From Betaproteobacteria bacterium (GTDB taxonomy: Bacteria > Pseudomonadota > Gammaproteobacteria > Burkholderiales > Rhodocyclaceae), in NCBI GenBank assembly GCA_025997045.1, contig BNUB01000094.1, forward strand, positions 1 to 8,907: 8,907 bases of DNA, in the 5' to 3' direction. Both the position numbers and the translations under genes were made by a program. The notes under the pieces were generated by a model. The model worked only from the letters and a program-made list of their open reading frames with translations, was not told the DNA's origin and did not search any database. This document shows positions 8,167 to 8,907 of this stretch, one piece after another (position 1 is the first letter of the stretch; each line of letters starts with the position of its first letter).

Positions 8167-8817
8167 ATGTCACCACTGATTTCCCGCCTGACGATCCTGG
8201 TGTTCATGGCCGTCGGCGCGGCGCTGTCGACGCTTTGCGGGTCGGGCGCCGCTGCGCTGGCGCTTGGTGTGGCGGCGGGCGCGGTGCTCTGGTTGATCCT
8301 GGACAGTTGGCGCGCCCTGTGCTTCGTCAATTGGCTGGCCCGGATACGGGACAATCCGGGCACGCCGCCGCCGCGCTTTTTCGGCATCCGCAAGGAAGCC
8401 ACGGAGCGCGTTCAACGTCTGCTGCGCAAGCATGCGCTGGAAGCGGCGGAGCGCGAAATCCGTCTCAACAACATGCAATCCGCGCTGGAAGCCTCGCCCA
8501 ACGGCGTCATCATCCTGGACGAACAGGGGCGCATCGGATGGTGCAACCGCATGGCTTGCGAACACTTCGGGCTGGACGCCCGGCGCGATCTCAACCAACT
8601 GGTGACGCACCTCCTGCGCGCCCCCGTGCTGCTCAAGAGCCTGGCCGTGCGGGATTTCGACGAAGGCATCACGCTGGAAAGCCCCCTGAGCACCACCACA
8701 CGTCCCCTGAGTCTGGAAGTGCGGCTGTTCCCTTACGGACAAGGGCGGCTGCTCATGCTCTCGCGCGACATCACCGTCATCGAAAAACAAATTCATCATC
8801 CAACGAGGATGAGATAA
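8167..8817 (+). CDS. phoR: Phosphate sensor histidine kinase PhoR, 3'-truncated by a repeat junction
   Basis: PhoR is the membrane kinase/phosphatase that sets PhoB phosphorylation in response to Pst-PhoU. The native part covers about residues 1-204: two hydrophobic segments (about 8-24 and 27-45) with almost no periplasmic loop, a charged linker with FFGIRKEA, and a PAS domain from about residue 103 (ALEASPNGVIILDEQGRI) to LLMLSRDIT. The frame then runs into the repeat at 8781 and adds a foreign tail (QIHHPTRMR) before TAA at 8815-8817. In normal PhoR, roughly 430 residues long, this is where the linker to the HisKA domain begins, so the phosphoacceptor His and the ATP-binding domain are missing. 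The ATG at 8167 has an AAAGAGAA Shine-Dalgarno region. Identity is firm; the truncated end is probably an assembly effect and not a true short gene. Confidence 0.85.
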   Translation: MSPLISRLTILVFMAVGAALSTLCGSGAAALALGVAAGAVLWLILDSWRALCFVNWLARIRDNPGTPPPRFFGIRKEATERVQRLLRKHALEAAEREIRLNNMQSALEASPNGVIILDEQGRIGWCNRMACEHFGLDARRDLNQLVTHLLRAPVLLKSLAVRDFDEGITLESPLSTTTRPLSLEVRLFPYGQGRLLMLSRDITVIEKQIHHPTRMR

Positions 8818-8907
8818 CATGAAGCCGCGCGTCCTCGTCGTCGAAGACCAGCTCGACATTGCCGATCTCATCCTCCTCCATCTGCAACACGAAGGGTTTG
8901 AGGCGGT
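8781..8907 (+). repeat. 127-base direct repeat, right copy ending at the window edge
   Basis: Exact copy of 7415-7541, offset 1,366 bases, running to the last base of the window. It begins within a phoR codon (the C of ATC) and contains the phoU tail codons and the phoB start. The left flank is phoR, not phoU. Confidence 0.97.
8819..8907 (+). CDS. Second phoB 5' fragment inside the repeat (29 codons, runs off the edge)
   Basis: The first 29 codons of phoB recur here, identical to 7453-7541, and are cut by the window edge. The fragment includes E9-D10 but not the phosphoacceptor. It is either the start of a real duplicate phoB or, more likely, an artefact of how the sequence was assembled; nothing beyond the edge is available to decide. 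Confidence 0.35.
   Translation, partial: MKPRVLVVEDQLDIADLILLHLQHEGFEA

Overview
The window is a compact, single-strand stretch of GC-rich proteobacterial chromosome with almost no intergenic space. All ten genes I can support read left to right. The left third carries the 3' part of glyS (glycyl-tRNA synthetase beta chain), then gmhB (heptose bisphosphate phosphatase) and plsC (lysophosphatidate acyltransferase). From general knowledge, the order glyS-gmhB-plsC is common in Betaproteobacteria. The protein sequences also look betaproteobacterial, but I cannot name a genus from sequence alone.

The right two thirds is a phosphate-starvation (Pho) cluster in the order pstS-pstC-pstA-pstB-phoU-phoB-phoR. 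PstS binds phosphate in the periplasm, PstC and PstA form the inner-membrane channel and PstB is the ATPase. PhoU passes the transporter's state to the PhoR kinase, and PhoR controls the response regulator PhoB. A near-consensus Pho box (2934-2951) with a plausible -10 element lies just before pstS, inside the last codons of plsC. PhoB made from this cluster should therefore switch on its own operon. Three gene pairs (pstC/pstA, pstA/pstB, phoU/phoB) overlap as ATGA, and the other gaps in the cluster are 3 to 21 bases, which points to one co-translated transcript.

The most unusual structure is at the right edge. The last 127 bases (8781-8907) are an exact copy of 7415-7541, the phoU end and phoB start. 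The copy cuts phoR off after its PAS domain, so the histidine kinase core is missing. The repeat is exactly 127 bases and stops exactly at the window end, so a k=127 assembly-graph loop is the leading explanation. A real 1,366-base tandem duplication or circle remains possible. Other points of note are a 9-base tandem repeat at the start of pstB that offers four in-frame ATG codons, and a glyS left edge with unusual codons and a changed conserved motif.

I see no previously undescribed system here. The genes are a well-known housekeeping and phosphate-response set. No gene-free stretch exceeds about 31 bases, and I saw no tRNA, rRNA, CRISPR, insertion sequence or convincing intrinsic terminator.
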